Shown: in pieces, positions 1-5,199 of the stretch
Numbering within the stretch: the stretch's first letter is position 1
Layout of the letters: each line of letters starts with the position of its first letter
NCBI GenBank assembly: GCA_902783395.1
Contig: CACZRA010000191.1
Coordinates: forward strand, 1-5,199
DNA: 5,199 nt
Direction of reading: 5' to 3'
Source of the DNA: an uncultured Lachnospiraceae bacterium
Lineage (GTDB): Bacteria; Bacillota; Clostridia; Lachnospirales; Lachnospiraceae
Made by a program: the position numbers and the translations under genes
The notes under the pieces: generated by a model
Database searches by the model: none
Told to the model about the DNA's origin: nothing
The model's input: the letters and a program-made list of their open reading frames with translations, nothing else

Positions 1-1091
1 CGATAGTACAGGAGGGGGCTTATATCAGGTATTTTGATGTATTCCTGACAGATGCCGCGCCTGTGGGGAGCATAATCCAGACTCTTCCCTATCTTTTCGG
101 GTTTTCGGAGACCTTCGGCCTTCAGTACGTTATGAACGCGGATCTTATCCTTGTATTTGCGTTCGCTCTGTATACGGAGCTTTCCGGGACTTTAGGGAAA
201 AAGGCGGGGATATGCTGCAGCGCTGCCGCTTCCTTATTCCTTGTTACATCGTCGGCTTATCTTACGACGGCGAAATGGGTGATGGCCGGGGTTTATTTCA
301 TGTCATATTTCTTTATTACGGCGTTTTTGGGATACAGAGCCGCCTCCATGACAAGGAAGCCCTGTGTCCTCATGGCGCTTTTTGCGGTAAATCTTGCCAT
401 GATGAGGCAGGAGGGGGTCGTACTTACGGCCATACTTATCCTCTGCCTTTCCTTTCTGCCGGAATACAGCGGGAGAGAGCTCTTTTTCTGGTTTATCTGC
501 CCTGTGACGGCCGCTGCGGCGCTGTATTACATAAGGGTTTTCCTGATACTCGGGATAGAGCCTCTGTACGCCTTCCTGACTCCCGTAAAGGCGGTCATCA
601 TGCTGTTATTCCTTGTATCATGCGGGATATACGTATTGCTTGTAAGAGACAGGCTTAAGCCTGAAGCTGCCGCGCTTCTGCCATGGGGGCTGCCCTTCAT
701 GCTGCTTCTTCTTAATGCGGCTCTTGCGGTAGTGAAGCCTGCGGATTATCTGGGAAATCTTAAGATGTTTTATCTCAATGTCAGGATAGGAGCGGGATGG
801 GGGTATTTCGGATATATCTGCGGAGCGGTATTCCTGCTTCTTGTGGTAAAGGCTGTATTGAACAGGGAACGGTATCTGCTTTTCTTTGATTCCCTGATGA
901 TCTCATATGTACTTGGAGTTCTGCTCGTTGCCTTCGGCAGAGGAGATGCCCTGAGGAAGGGAGTGGGTGATTCCGGAAACAGGGTGATGCTCACTGCGGT
1001 GCCGGTCATTGTATTTTCGCTGGTCCTGAGATACTTCAGCTGCAGGAAATCAGAACAGAACGGGGGAGGGGAAGATGCTGAAAAAAGCTGA
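1..1091 (+). CDS. Polytopic membrane protein, probable GT-C-type glycosyltransferase (5' end missing)
   Basis: The reading frame is open from the window edge (first whole codon at position 3) to TGA at 1089-1091, giving 362 visible codons. The GTG at 63 has no good ribosome site and in-frame coding continues upstream of it, so the true start lies outside the window. The product is very hydrophobic, with about 10-11 membrane segments and short polar loops. Residues R-Q-E-G (around 411-422) and a late G-D-S-G-N-R segment (around 966-983) are followed by a last membrane helix and a charged Lys/Glu-rich cytoplasmic tail. This architecture fits large GT-C-fold glycosyltransferases or related membrane enzymes of surface glycan synthesis, which use lipid-phosphate sugars. 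The acidic first-loop motif that would support catalysis lies in the missing part. The gene overlaps the next by 17 bases, so the two are almost certainly co-translated. The membrane-protein call is firm; the enzymatic call is inferred from architecture and neighbour. Confidence 0.7.
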   Translation, partial: IVQEGAYIRYFDVFLTDAAPVGSIIQTLPYLFGFSETFGLQYVMNADLILVFAFALYTELSGTLGKKAGICCSAAASLFLVTSSAYLTTAKWVMAGVYFMSYFFITAFLGYRAASMTRKPCVLMALFAVNLAMMRQEGVVLTAILILCLSFLPEYSGRELFFWFICPVTAAAALYYIRVFLILGIEPLYAFLTPVKAVIMLLFLVSCGIYVLLVRDRLKPEAAALLPWGLPFMLLLLNAALAVVKPADYLGNLKMFYLNVRIGAGWGYFGYICGAVFLLLVVKAVLNRERYLLFFDSLMISYVLGVLLVAFGRGDALRKGVGDSGNRVMLTAVPVIVFSLVLRYFSCRKSEQNGGGEDAEKS

Positions 1092-2937
1092 TGAAAAGCT
1101 TAAAAAATACCCGATAGCATATGTTATCTACGGTCTGCTGGCGGTGGCACTGGTCATAAGAGGGCTTTACGGCTTCTGTCAGTCGGATGAGAGCTTCTAT
1201 ATATCGACGGCGGGAAGATTTGCTTCGGGAGATCTGGTATTTGCGGATGAATGGCATCCTACCCAGCTTTCCTCGCTTATCTCTATGCCGTTTTACCGGC
1301 TGTTCACTCTTGTTACCGGAGGAACAGACGGTATAACAGCCTATTTCAGGGTGCTGTATGTCCTTATGACGACCGTTCTGGCTGCGGTGTCATACCGTAT
1401 CGTATCGGGGAAGGGGGCCGGCGGAGACGGTGCGGTGCCGGAAAACCGCAGATTCCCGCGGATCCCGGCTTTAGCGCTGGGGCTTTTTCTCATGCTTTAC
1501 GCTCATCTGAATATGCCGACGCTTTCCTATTATACTCTTTCGTTTAATTTCTTTGTGGCAGCCTTCATTACCGTATACGCGGGGCTGCCGGAGCCGGAGA
1601 AGGATACAGACGGTGCGCAGCCCGGGCAAAGCAGCGGCGGACAGTCCGCCAAAGCAGCGAGGAATAAGGGCACGGCATGCATGTTAACAGGCGGGATACT
1701 GTTTGCTTTATCGGTATTAAGCCTTCCTACGCTTGTATTAGCAGCTCTTCCGGTGATGCTCATACTTGCTGCTGTCTGCATAAGGGTAAGGATACTCCGG
1801 CGTCCTTTGCTGCTTTTTACAGCGGGAACCATGATCCCGCTGTTAATATTCATCATATATCTGTATGCGAGCGGCAACTCGATTGCAGGATTGCTTGCAA
1901 ATCTGTCTTACATAATGTCGGACAGTGAACATGACCGCGGATATGTCGAATCCGTGAAAGTCTTTTTCAGAGCCATTTCTGACGTGTTTGGAAGGATATA
2001 TTACCTGAGCATAGTGCTTGTTATACTTGCATTGCTTTCTTATGTTAACCAAAACGTAAAAAAGTATATCCAACCCTCCATATTGTATACAGATCTTCTG
2101 CTATTCATATATTATGTGGTTTTTGCCTTCAGATATACAGGCTTTATGAATACGGCGTTCGCTTTATTCGTTTTCCCGCTGTTTTTCCTGACGAAAAAGA
2201 AAGACTGGTATATCTTTATTTCCATGTTTATGGGAGGACTTGTCTTTGCCATGGTATGCGCGCTTTCAAGCTTCTGTGATCTCTATGTTCTTGCCGTGGG
2301 ACACGGGATTGCGGCAGCAGGAGGGATAATACTTCTCTGGGATATGTTCATGGAGCTTTATGAAGAGGCCGGAAACGAGATATTATATGAAAGAATATGG
2401 AAGAAGAGTGCGGCTGCGGCGATCATCGTTGTTATGTCAACCTTTATTCTGATAACCGGAGCGCTAAGATTCGTAAATGTATACAGGGATGCCAGAATAG
2501 AGCTTTTGAACACAAGGATCACGTCAGGTCCCGGAGCGGGGATGATGACAACGGTAGAGCATAAGGCCCAATACGATTCGGTCCTGTCTTCGATAAAGAA
2601 GTACACTGCTGACAGAGCGAAAACGGACAGGATACTGTTTTCCAAGCTTCTTCCGTGGGGATATACGGCAGCGGGTCTTACTGTCGCGGCCCCTGATACC
2701 TGGAGAAATCCTGTTGACAGTGAAAGACTTATGGAATACTACGAAAGCCATGAAATGCCTGATCTGGTCTTTGTTCTCAACACTGAAGTCGGATCATATG
2801 AGGATTCAGGAGACGTGGAAGCGGATCTTCTTGTAAATCTTAATGAATTCTCCGGAAAATTCGCGGAAATCCTGAAAAAGGATTATGAAGAGCATATCGA
2901 AAAAGACTGCACGGTGTATGTGAGGGTCTCTAAATAG
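1075..2937 (+). CDS. GT-C-type membrane glycosyltransferase-like protein with extracytoplasmic C-terminal domain
   Basis: This is a complete 620-residue protein. ATG 1075 lies 5 bases after GGAGG (1065-1069), inside the end of the upstream gene, giving a 17-base overlap typical of translational coupling. A basic N-terminus (K-rich, 1-12) precedes the first membrane helix (about 14-34). D38-E39 then follows in the first outer loop, where GT-C enzymes carry their acidic catalytic or metal-binding pair. About ten more membrane segments run to roughly residue 466. The remaining 150 residues form a soluble, probably extracytoplasmic domain with G485-P-G-A-G...T492-T-x-x-H496, LFSKLLPWGY (521-530) and D541-T-W-R544, followed by an E/K-rich end. 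I recall similar C-terminal motifs in uncharacterised Lachnospiraceae membrane proteins but cannot verify this here. Two hydrophilic low-complexity loops (about 112-129 and 172-201) interrupt the membrane part. The likely role is sugar transfer to a surface polymer outside the membrane; donor and acceptor are unknown. Confidence 0.72.
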   Translation: MLKKADEKLKKYPIAYVIYGLLAVALVIRGLYGFCQSDESFYISTAGRFASGDLVFADEWHPTQLSSLISMPFYRLFTLVTGGTDGITAYFRVLYVLMTTVLAAVSYRIVSGKGAGGDGAVPENRRFPRIPALALGLFLMLYAHLNMPTLSYYTLSFNFFVAAFITVYAGLPEPEKDTDGAQPGQSSGGQSAKAARNKGTACMLTGGILFALSVLSLPTLVLAALPVMLILAAVCIRVRILRRPLLLFTAGTMIPLLIFIIYLYASGNSIAGLLANLSYIMSDSEHDRGYVESVKVFFRAISDVFGRIYYLSIVLVILALLSYVNQNVKKYIQPSILYTDLLLFIYYVVFAFRYTGFMNTAFALFVFPLFFLTKKKDWYIFISMFMGGLVFAMVCALSSFCDLYVLAVGHGIAAAGGIILLWDMFMELYEEAGNEILYERIWKKSAAAAIIVVMSTFILITGALRFVNVYRDARIELLNTRITSGPGAGMMTTVEHKAQYDSVLSSIKKYTADRAKTDRILFSKLLPWGYTAAGLTVAAPDTWRNPVDSERLMEYYESHEMPDLVFVLNTEVGSYEDSGDVEADLLVNLNEFSGKFAEILKKDYEEHIEKDCTVYVRVSK

Positions 2938-3238
2938 AATTACCATCTTATCCCATCGAGCCCCAACACGGTAAGCTGAAGTAACAGTGTATATGGCCCG
3001 AGAGCCTTAAACAAAACTATAAAAAATATGGTTCATATAAAGTGAATGTTATGAAAAAAGGGGAGGGTACGAAAACTGACGATATGTTTTCTCTCGAAAA
3101 TAAAATTTTAAAATAACACCGTTCGAAAATTGATTTTTTTTAATTATAACTCGAGTTGTGCATCCTGCCGATGAAAGGTATCAAACATTATGTTTTATAT
3201 AGAACGACCGGTACCGAAAAATGTTCCAAGAGGAAAGA
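2938..3238. other. AT-rich intergenic stretch without a convincing gene
   Basis: These 301 bases after the glycosyltransferase gene are richer in A and T than their surroundings. I see no GC-rich hairpin plus T-run to terminate the upstream operon. A run of eight T (3134-3141) follows only an A/T stem, which is too weak for a standard terminator. TCGAAAAT occurs twice (3094-3101 and 3123-3130). AAACAT-T-ATGTTT (3183-3195) is a perfect short dyad ahead of the possible small gene at 3239, and TATATA (3196-3201) could be a weak -10 element, but no fitting -35 was found. A 21-codon frame at 3051-3116 lacks a ribosome site. The stretch may be regulatory or decayed sequence at the edge of the glycan locus. 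Confidence 0.5.
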
Positions 3239-3514
3239 ATGTCTGAAAAATACAAAAATAACATTCTGCTAACATGCACCAAAGCATGGAAATATGCGGA
3301 ATATCTGATTTGCGTTTTAAAGGTGTTATTTTATGGGAATAAAATATACCGGCCGGTATTGCTTGCGATGTCGCTTCGGTCGGTATACATATTAATTGTT
3401 GTGTTATTCTGGTTTTCCGGGTTATCTGCTGAGCAGGATCCTGAGAAGCAGGTCAAAACGAAACCGGATAAGGCTCAGGTCATGGCTGCGAAGAGTGCAT
3501 CGATCTCTGCCTGA
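3239..3514 (+). CDS. Possible small membrane protein (hypothetical)
   Basis: This is a 91-residue frame starting at ATG 3239, four bases after AGGA (3231-3234). An ATG at 3221 would add six residues but has no ribosome site. The predicted protein has a basic N-terminus, an amphipathic to hydrophobic stretch (about 16-33) and a clear membrane helix (about 40-62). A highly charged Lys/Asp/Gln tail ends in a small Ala/Ser segment. I recognise no family. The last 40 bases overlap the 3' end of the convergent minus-strand gene, so the final residues are simply the antisense of that gene. For: a ribosome site and a sensible membrane-protein pattern. Against: an AT-rich setting, no clear promoter, the antisense overlap, and no recognisable relatives. 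It could be a chance frame or a remnant. Confidence 0.33.
   Translation: MSEKYKNNILLTCTKAWKYAEYLICVLKVLFYGNKIYRPVLLAMSLRSVYILIVVLFWFSGLSAEQDPEKQVKTKPDKAQVMAAKSASISA
3346..3359. repeat. Perfect 14-base palindrome ATACCGGCCGGTAT
   Basis: The sequence is its own reverse complement over 14 bases with no spacer. A near copy of its right half, CGGTCGGTAT (3377-3386), lies 27 bases downstream of CGGCCGGTAT (3350-3359), differing at one of ten positions. A further CGGTACCG palindrome occurs at 3209-3216. These GC-rich CGGTA-type elements stand out in AT-rich DNA and could be protein-binding half-sites. They also fall inside the possible small membrane-protein frame, where they encode ordinary residues. 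Confidence 0.45.
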
Positions 3515-3693
3515 GATAACACGCGATTTTCATTTCCGCCTGCAGGCGGAACCGCAGGTGCGGGCGCAGGAGCAGCTGCCGCGGGGGCAGGTGCCGCTGC
3601 AGGCGTGATCGTAGGATTCAGCGCCTGTGCCTGTGATGAATTTCCCATAATACTTGCAAGCAGAGCCTGCTGCTCTGCACTAAGTCCGTCCAT
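3475..3693 (-). CDS. Small protein with C-terminal FliM-type CheY-binding peptide (EIDAL motif)
   Basis: This 72-residue protein starts at ATG 3693-3691, six bases after AAGGGG (3705-3700). A TTG five codons upstream (3708) is in frame but sits on that ribosome site, so I reject it. There are three parts. Residues 1-24 are a short probable helix containing LSAEQQALLASIM. Residues 27-53 are a low-complexity Pro/Ala linker ending in Gly-Gly. Residues 54-72 contain V-LSQAEIDAL-F (58-68). The nonamer LSQAEIDAL is identical to the N-terminal peptide of E. coli FliM, which binds phosphorylated CheY at the flagellar switch; FliM and FliY proteins normally carry it at their N-terminus, in front of large domains. 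Here it stands at the C-terminus with no switch domains. There is no signal peptide or membrane segment, so the protein should be cytoplasmic. The likely role (inference) is binding CheY-like response regulators, as an adaptor, sink or competitor. The motif match is strong; the function is unproven. Confidence 0.78.
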   Translation of the reverse strand: MDGLSAEQQALLASIMGNSSQAQALNPTITPAAAPAPAAAAPAPAPAVPPAGGNENRVLSQAEIDALFAAMT

Positions 3694-3699
3694 ATAGAA

Positions 3700-3705
3700 C
3701 CCCTT
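3700..3705 (-). promoter_or_regulatory. Ribosome binding site that fixes the start of the FliM-peptide protein
   Basis: AAGGGG on the minus strand lies six bases before ATG 3693. Its position makes the in-frame TTG at 3708 implausible as a start, so the protein is 72 rather than 77 residues. Confidence 0.7.
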
Positions 3706-3738
3706 CAAAAATGATCTTATTCTCTGAATTCATCCCCT

Positions 3739-3767
3739 ATAGTATCATAGGATCTGAAACTCATCAA
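3739..3767 (-). promoter_or_regulatory. Candidate sigma-A promoter for the FliM-peptide gene
   Basis: On the minus strand TTGATG (3767-3762) and TACTAT (3744-3739) are separated by 17 bases, each matching four of six consensus bases. Transcription would start near 3732, about 39 bases ahead of the ATG. The element lies between the PfkB-family gene and the small gene, so the small gene could be transcribed alone. No sigma-28 (motility) type promoter is apparent. A five-base dyad CCTAT/ATAGG (3736-3751) overlaps the -10. Confidence 0.45.
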
Positions 3768-3772
3768 GAGCT

Positions 3773-4714
3773 TCAGCTCTCCTGATCGATATTTACCTGT
3801 GAAAGCTCTCCCCAGATAAGCCTGCGCCACTGCTCAAGCTGTTCTACTGTCATGAAGCCGTTTGAAGTTCCCATGTAGCCTATCTTATAGGAAGCGAAGA
3901 GCATCGCGTTCTTTACAGCGGTCGTCGAGTCGTTGCTTTCCAGATAGGAATGCAGGAAGCAGGCCATCAGAGCGTTTCCGGCTCCCGCGGTATTTATGAC
4001 CTCGTTTGTCTTTACTATATTATAATGAACCCTTATATCCCTGCTTCTGTCATAGAGTATCAGGCCCGCGGAGCCCTGTCCCAGTATAATGATCTCGGTA
4101 CCGTAGGTCTCGGCTATGCTGTCGATGAACTCATAGGGATCCTCGGTGATGGTATCATCGCTGAAATAAAGGATCGAAGCGGCTCCGAGGAAGTCCGTAT
4201 TGTATTTTTCCTTCTCCCTCAGGAAGCTGTGGATATTCACCGCGATCTTCTTATTATATTCCTTTGCTATCGGTATAAATGGTCTGCAGAAATTAGCATT
4301 TGAAAGCACTACCATATCACAGTCGGCGATCATCGGCTTTACCATGGACATCCTGTAATCAGCCTCCCTCAGATCCTTTATATCCTCAAAGATCTGCTCT
4401 TTACGCTCCTTATCATAAAGGATGACCTGGGTAGGCGTAGCATTGAGGAGAGGAAGTATGTAGTCGGTACATATTGTGACCTCTCTGTCATGGGGATTAA
4501 ATATGCTGAGATCCTGGTTTCTTCCCACTACCGACAGAAAGTCGACCTGATTACCGAGCCACTTGAGCGCCAGAGATTCATTGTACGCATCTCCGCCGGG
4601 AGCCGTGAATATTGAATCCGGCGCACTGGTAAGCGGACTGAATTCTACGGGAATATTGTCGACCTTAACTATGGTTTCTATCTGTGTAATGCCTGCTACA
4701 AGGAATTTACTCAT
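3773..4714 (-). CDS. PfkB-family carbohydrate kinase homologue with Asn in place of catalytic Asp
   Basis: This is a 313-residue cytoplasmic protein of normal PfkB length. The start at ATG 4714 lies six bases after GGAG (4724-4721); an in-frame ATG at 4732 has no such site and places the GGAG inside the gene. Family features in order: beta-strand start FLVAGITQIE (4-13); signature 1, G40-G-D-A-Y-N45...W-L-G54; a central region with NIHSFLREKEKY resembling the substrate/hinge segment; the nucleotide-side strand IIILGQGSAGLILYD; and signature 2, NTAGAGN (241-247). PfkB kinases (ribokinase, fructokinase and others) normally read DTxGAGD here, with the last Asp acting as catalytic base that activates the sugar hydroxyl. 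Here the codon is AAC (3976-3974), so residue 247 is Asn, and the first Asp is also Asn (241). The protein may be inactive, altered in mechanism, or a sugar sensor. Substrate is not predictable. The gene is divergent from a symporter gene and 79 bases upstream of the FliM-peptide gene. Confidence 0.88.
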   Translation of the reverse strand: MSKFLVAGITQIETIVKVDNIPVEFSPLTSAPDSIFTAPGGDAYNESLALKWLGNQVDFLSVVGRNQDLSIFNPHDREVTICTDYILPLLNATPTQVILYDKERKEQIFEDIKDLREADYRMSMVKPMIADCDMVVLSNANFCRPFIPIAKEYNKKIAVNIHSFLREKEKYNTDFLGAASILYFSDDTITEDPYEFIDSIAETYGTEIIILGQGSAGLILYDRSRDIRVHYNIVKTNEVINTAGAGNALMACFLHSYLESNDSTTAVKNAMLFASYKIGYMGTSNGFMTVEQLEQWRRLIWGELSQVNIDQES

Positions 4715-4720
4715 ACCGTT

Positions 4721-4724
4721 CTCC
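4721..4724 (-). promoter_or_regulatory. Ribosome binding site deciding the PfkB homologue start
   Basis: GGAG on the minus strand is six bases from ATG 4714. The upstream in-frame ATG at 4732 would place this site within the coding region, and no ribosome site precedes that ATG, so the shorter start is preferred. Confidence 0.65.
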
Positions 4725-4751
4725 GTAATCATATTGTTCTGAAATGATCAG

Positions 4752-4778
4752 TTATCACAGCTATTTTAGCACAGATAA
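4752..4778. promoter_or_regulatory. Imperfect 27-base dyad, candidate operator
   Basis: TTATC-aca-GCTA-ttt-TAGC-aca-GATAA is symmetric about 4765: the outer five and inner four bases of each arm are complementary (9 of 12 positions). The dyad covers the proposed -10 element of the PfkB gene, where a bound repressor would block transcription. CAGATAA, part of its right arm (4772-4778), recurs at 4825-4831, and another GATAA lies at 4803-4807, hinting at repeated half-sites in the divergent region. No known regulator is recognised. Confidence 0.42.
4763..4771 (-). promoter_or_regulatory. Candidate extended -10 promoter of the PfkB homologue
   Basis: On the minus strand TGC-TAAAAT (4771-4763) forms an extended -10, with five of six -10 bases matching. 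A good -35 is missing at 17-base spacing. The predicted start near 4756 gives a leader of roughly 40 bases to the ATG at 4714. Confidence 0.5.
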
Positions 4779-4865
4779 AGAGAAATAGATAGACATATAT
4801 CGGATAAAAACAGCACGATTTGCGCAGATAACAGCAATTATTGTGTATTTTATGCTGAAAAAGGA

Positions 4866-4874
4866 TGCTATAAT
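4866..4874 (+). promoter_or_regulatory. Extended -10 promoter of the symporter gene
   Basis: TGC-TATAAT (4866-4874) has a perfect -10 hexamer with the TGn extension, which can compensate for the absence of a good -35. TTGTGT (4841-4846) is too far upstream, with 22 bases between. The predicted start near 4881 leaves about 45 bases to the ATG at 4926. Confidence 0.65.
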
Positions 4875-4910
4875 GCAATGGAATAAGTGCAAATGATACC
4901 TCACAAATCT

Positions 4911-4917
4911 AAGGAGG
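4911..4917 (+). promoter_or_regulatory. Strong ribosome binding site of the symporter gene
   Basis: AAGGAGG is a near-perfect complement of the 16S rRNA tail, eight bases before ATG 4926. It supports both the start and high translation. Confidence 0.85.
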
Positions 4918-4925
4918 AAGGGATA

Positions 4926-5199
4926 ATGAAGAATTTTCTGAAAAATTACTGGTTTCTGATCACCATGCTCATAGGTATAATCGCAGGCTGTATAGTAGGA
5001 GCGGTATGGCCCGGGGCTGCGGCACTTGAACCTATGGGAACCGTCTTTGTCAATCTAATGTTCTGTGTTGTGGTCCCGATGGTATTCTGCTCCATAGCGT
5101 CGGCGATAGCGAATATGGCGAGCCCCAAAAGAGCCGGGAAACTGATGGGGGTAACAGTTGTTACATTTTTCTGCACGGCAGCTATTGCAAGTATAATAA
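4926..5199 (+). CDS. Dicarboxylate/amino acid:cation symporter (DAACS family), N-terminal part
   Basis: Ninety-one codons are visible before the window ends; family members usually have about 400-450 residues. The start at ATG 4926 is fixed by AAGGAGG eight bases upstream. A short basic, aromatic N-terminus (KNFLKNYW) leads into the first membrane helix (about 9-29, with small residues G-I-I-A-G-C-I-V-G). A short outer loop with P-G-A-A-A-L-E-P follows, then the second helix with the family's G-x-V-F-V-N-L-M-F-x-V-V-V-P-M-V-F-x-S-I-A pattern (38-58). A basic loop (SPKRAGK) comes next, followed by the start of the third helix. This matches the N-terminus of GltP/GltT/DctA-type carriers, which import glutamate, aspartate, serine or C4-dicarboxylates with Na+ or H+. 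Substrate residues lie in the C-terminal half outside the window, so specificity cannot be assigned. The gene is divergent from the PfkB homologue and shares 211 bases of control region with it. Confidence 0.85.
   Translation, partial: MKNFLKNYWFLITMLIGIIAGCIVGAVWPGAAALEPMGTVFVNLMFCVVVPMVFCSIASAIANMASPKRAGKLMGVTVVTFFCTAAIASII

Noticed and set aside
11..18. GGAGGGGG near the window start as a ribosome site for the first gene
   Set aside because: No in-frame start codon lies at a suitable distance, and the frame stays open to the window edge.
212..658. 148-codon plus-strand frame inside the first membrane-protein gene
   Set aside because: It lies out of frame within a clear membrane-protein gene, is Cys/Gly/Arg-rich and has no ribosome site: a shadow.
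3051..3116. A 21-codon frame beginning M-K-K-G-E-G and containing DDMFSLENKI, reminiscent of the N-terminus of short-chain dehydrogenases
   Set aside because: There is no ribosome site, it stops after 21 codons, no continuation is visible in the other frames, and the likeness rests on a few residues.
3134..3141. Run of eight T as a terminator for the glycosyltransferase operon
   Set aside because: Only a short A/T stem precedes it and it lies about 200 bases past the stop codon.
3418..3438. The plus-strand frame contains GLSAEQ, the same six residues as positions 3-8 of the minus-strand FliM-peptide protein
   Set aside because: The codons match at only 12 of 18 bases and the similarity ends directly outside, so coincidence is more likely than an inverted duplication.
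3767..3780. AGAGCT-TC-AGCTCT dyad at the end of the PfkB homologue gene
   Set aside because: The loop is only two bases, no T-run follows, and it overlaps the stop codon; it does not support an intrinsic terminator.
3950..4303. 117-codon plus-strand frame antisense to the PfkB homologue
   Set aside because: It is fully antisense to a well-supported gene, with no promoter or recognisable motif.
4831..4847. CAATTATTG dyad upstream of the symporter promoter
   Set aside because: The arms are only four bases and do not extend; too weak to call an operator.

Overview
The window looks like chromosomal DNA of a Bacillota (Clostridia) bacterium, most likely a flagellated member of the Lachnospiraceae. 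The basis is strong purine-rich Shine-Dalgarno sites (such as AAGGAGG), frequent ATA, CTT and GGA codons, moderate GC content, and protein types I associate with that family. The genus cannot be fixed from the sequence alone.

Layout: (1) Positions 1-2937, plus strand, carry two translationally coupled genes for large polytopic membrane proteins that look like GT-C-fold glycosyltransferases. The first lacks its 5' end; the second is complete and ends in an extracytoplasmic domain. They probably form the tail of a cell-surface glycan locus. (2) Positions 2938-3474 are AT-rich with little sign of genes, except a possible small membrane protein (3239-3514) whose tail runs antisense into the next gene. 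(3) Positions 3475-3693, minus strand, encode a 72-residue protein whose last 14 residues carry LSQAEIDAL, the CheY-phosphate-binding peptide found at the N-terminus of the flagellar switch protein FliM, joined through a Pro/Ala-rich linker to a similar-looking N-terminal segment. (4) Positions 3773-4714, minus strand, encode a PfkB-family sugar kinase homologue in which the catalytic GAGD Asp is Asn. (5) A 211-base divergent control region holds facing extended -10 promoters and an imperfect 27-base dyad. (6) From 4926, plus strand, comes the start of a dicarboxylate/amino acid:cation symporter, cut by the window end.

The glycosyltransferase pair forms one unit. The PfkB homologue and the small FliM-peptide protein are codirectional with a 79-base gap, and a plausible sigma-A promoter lies in that gap, so they may be separately controlled. 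The PfkB homologue and the symporter are divergent and share a control region. The standalone FliM-type peptide protein is the most interesting item; the altered PfkB active site is second.
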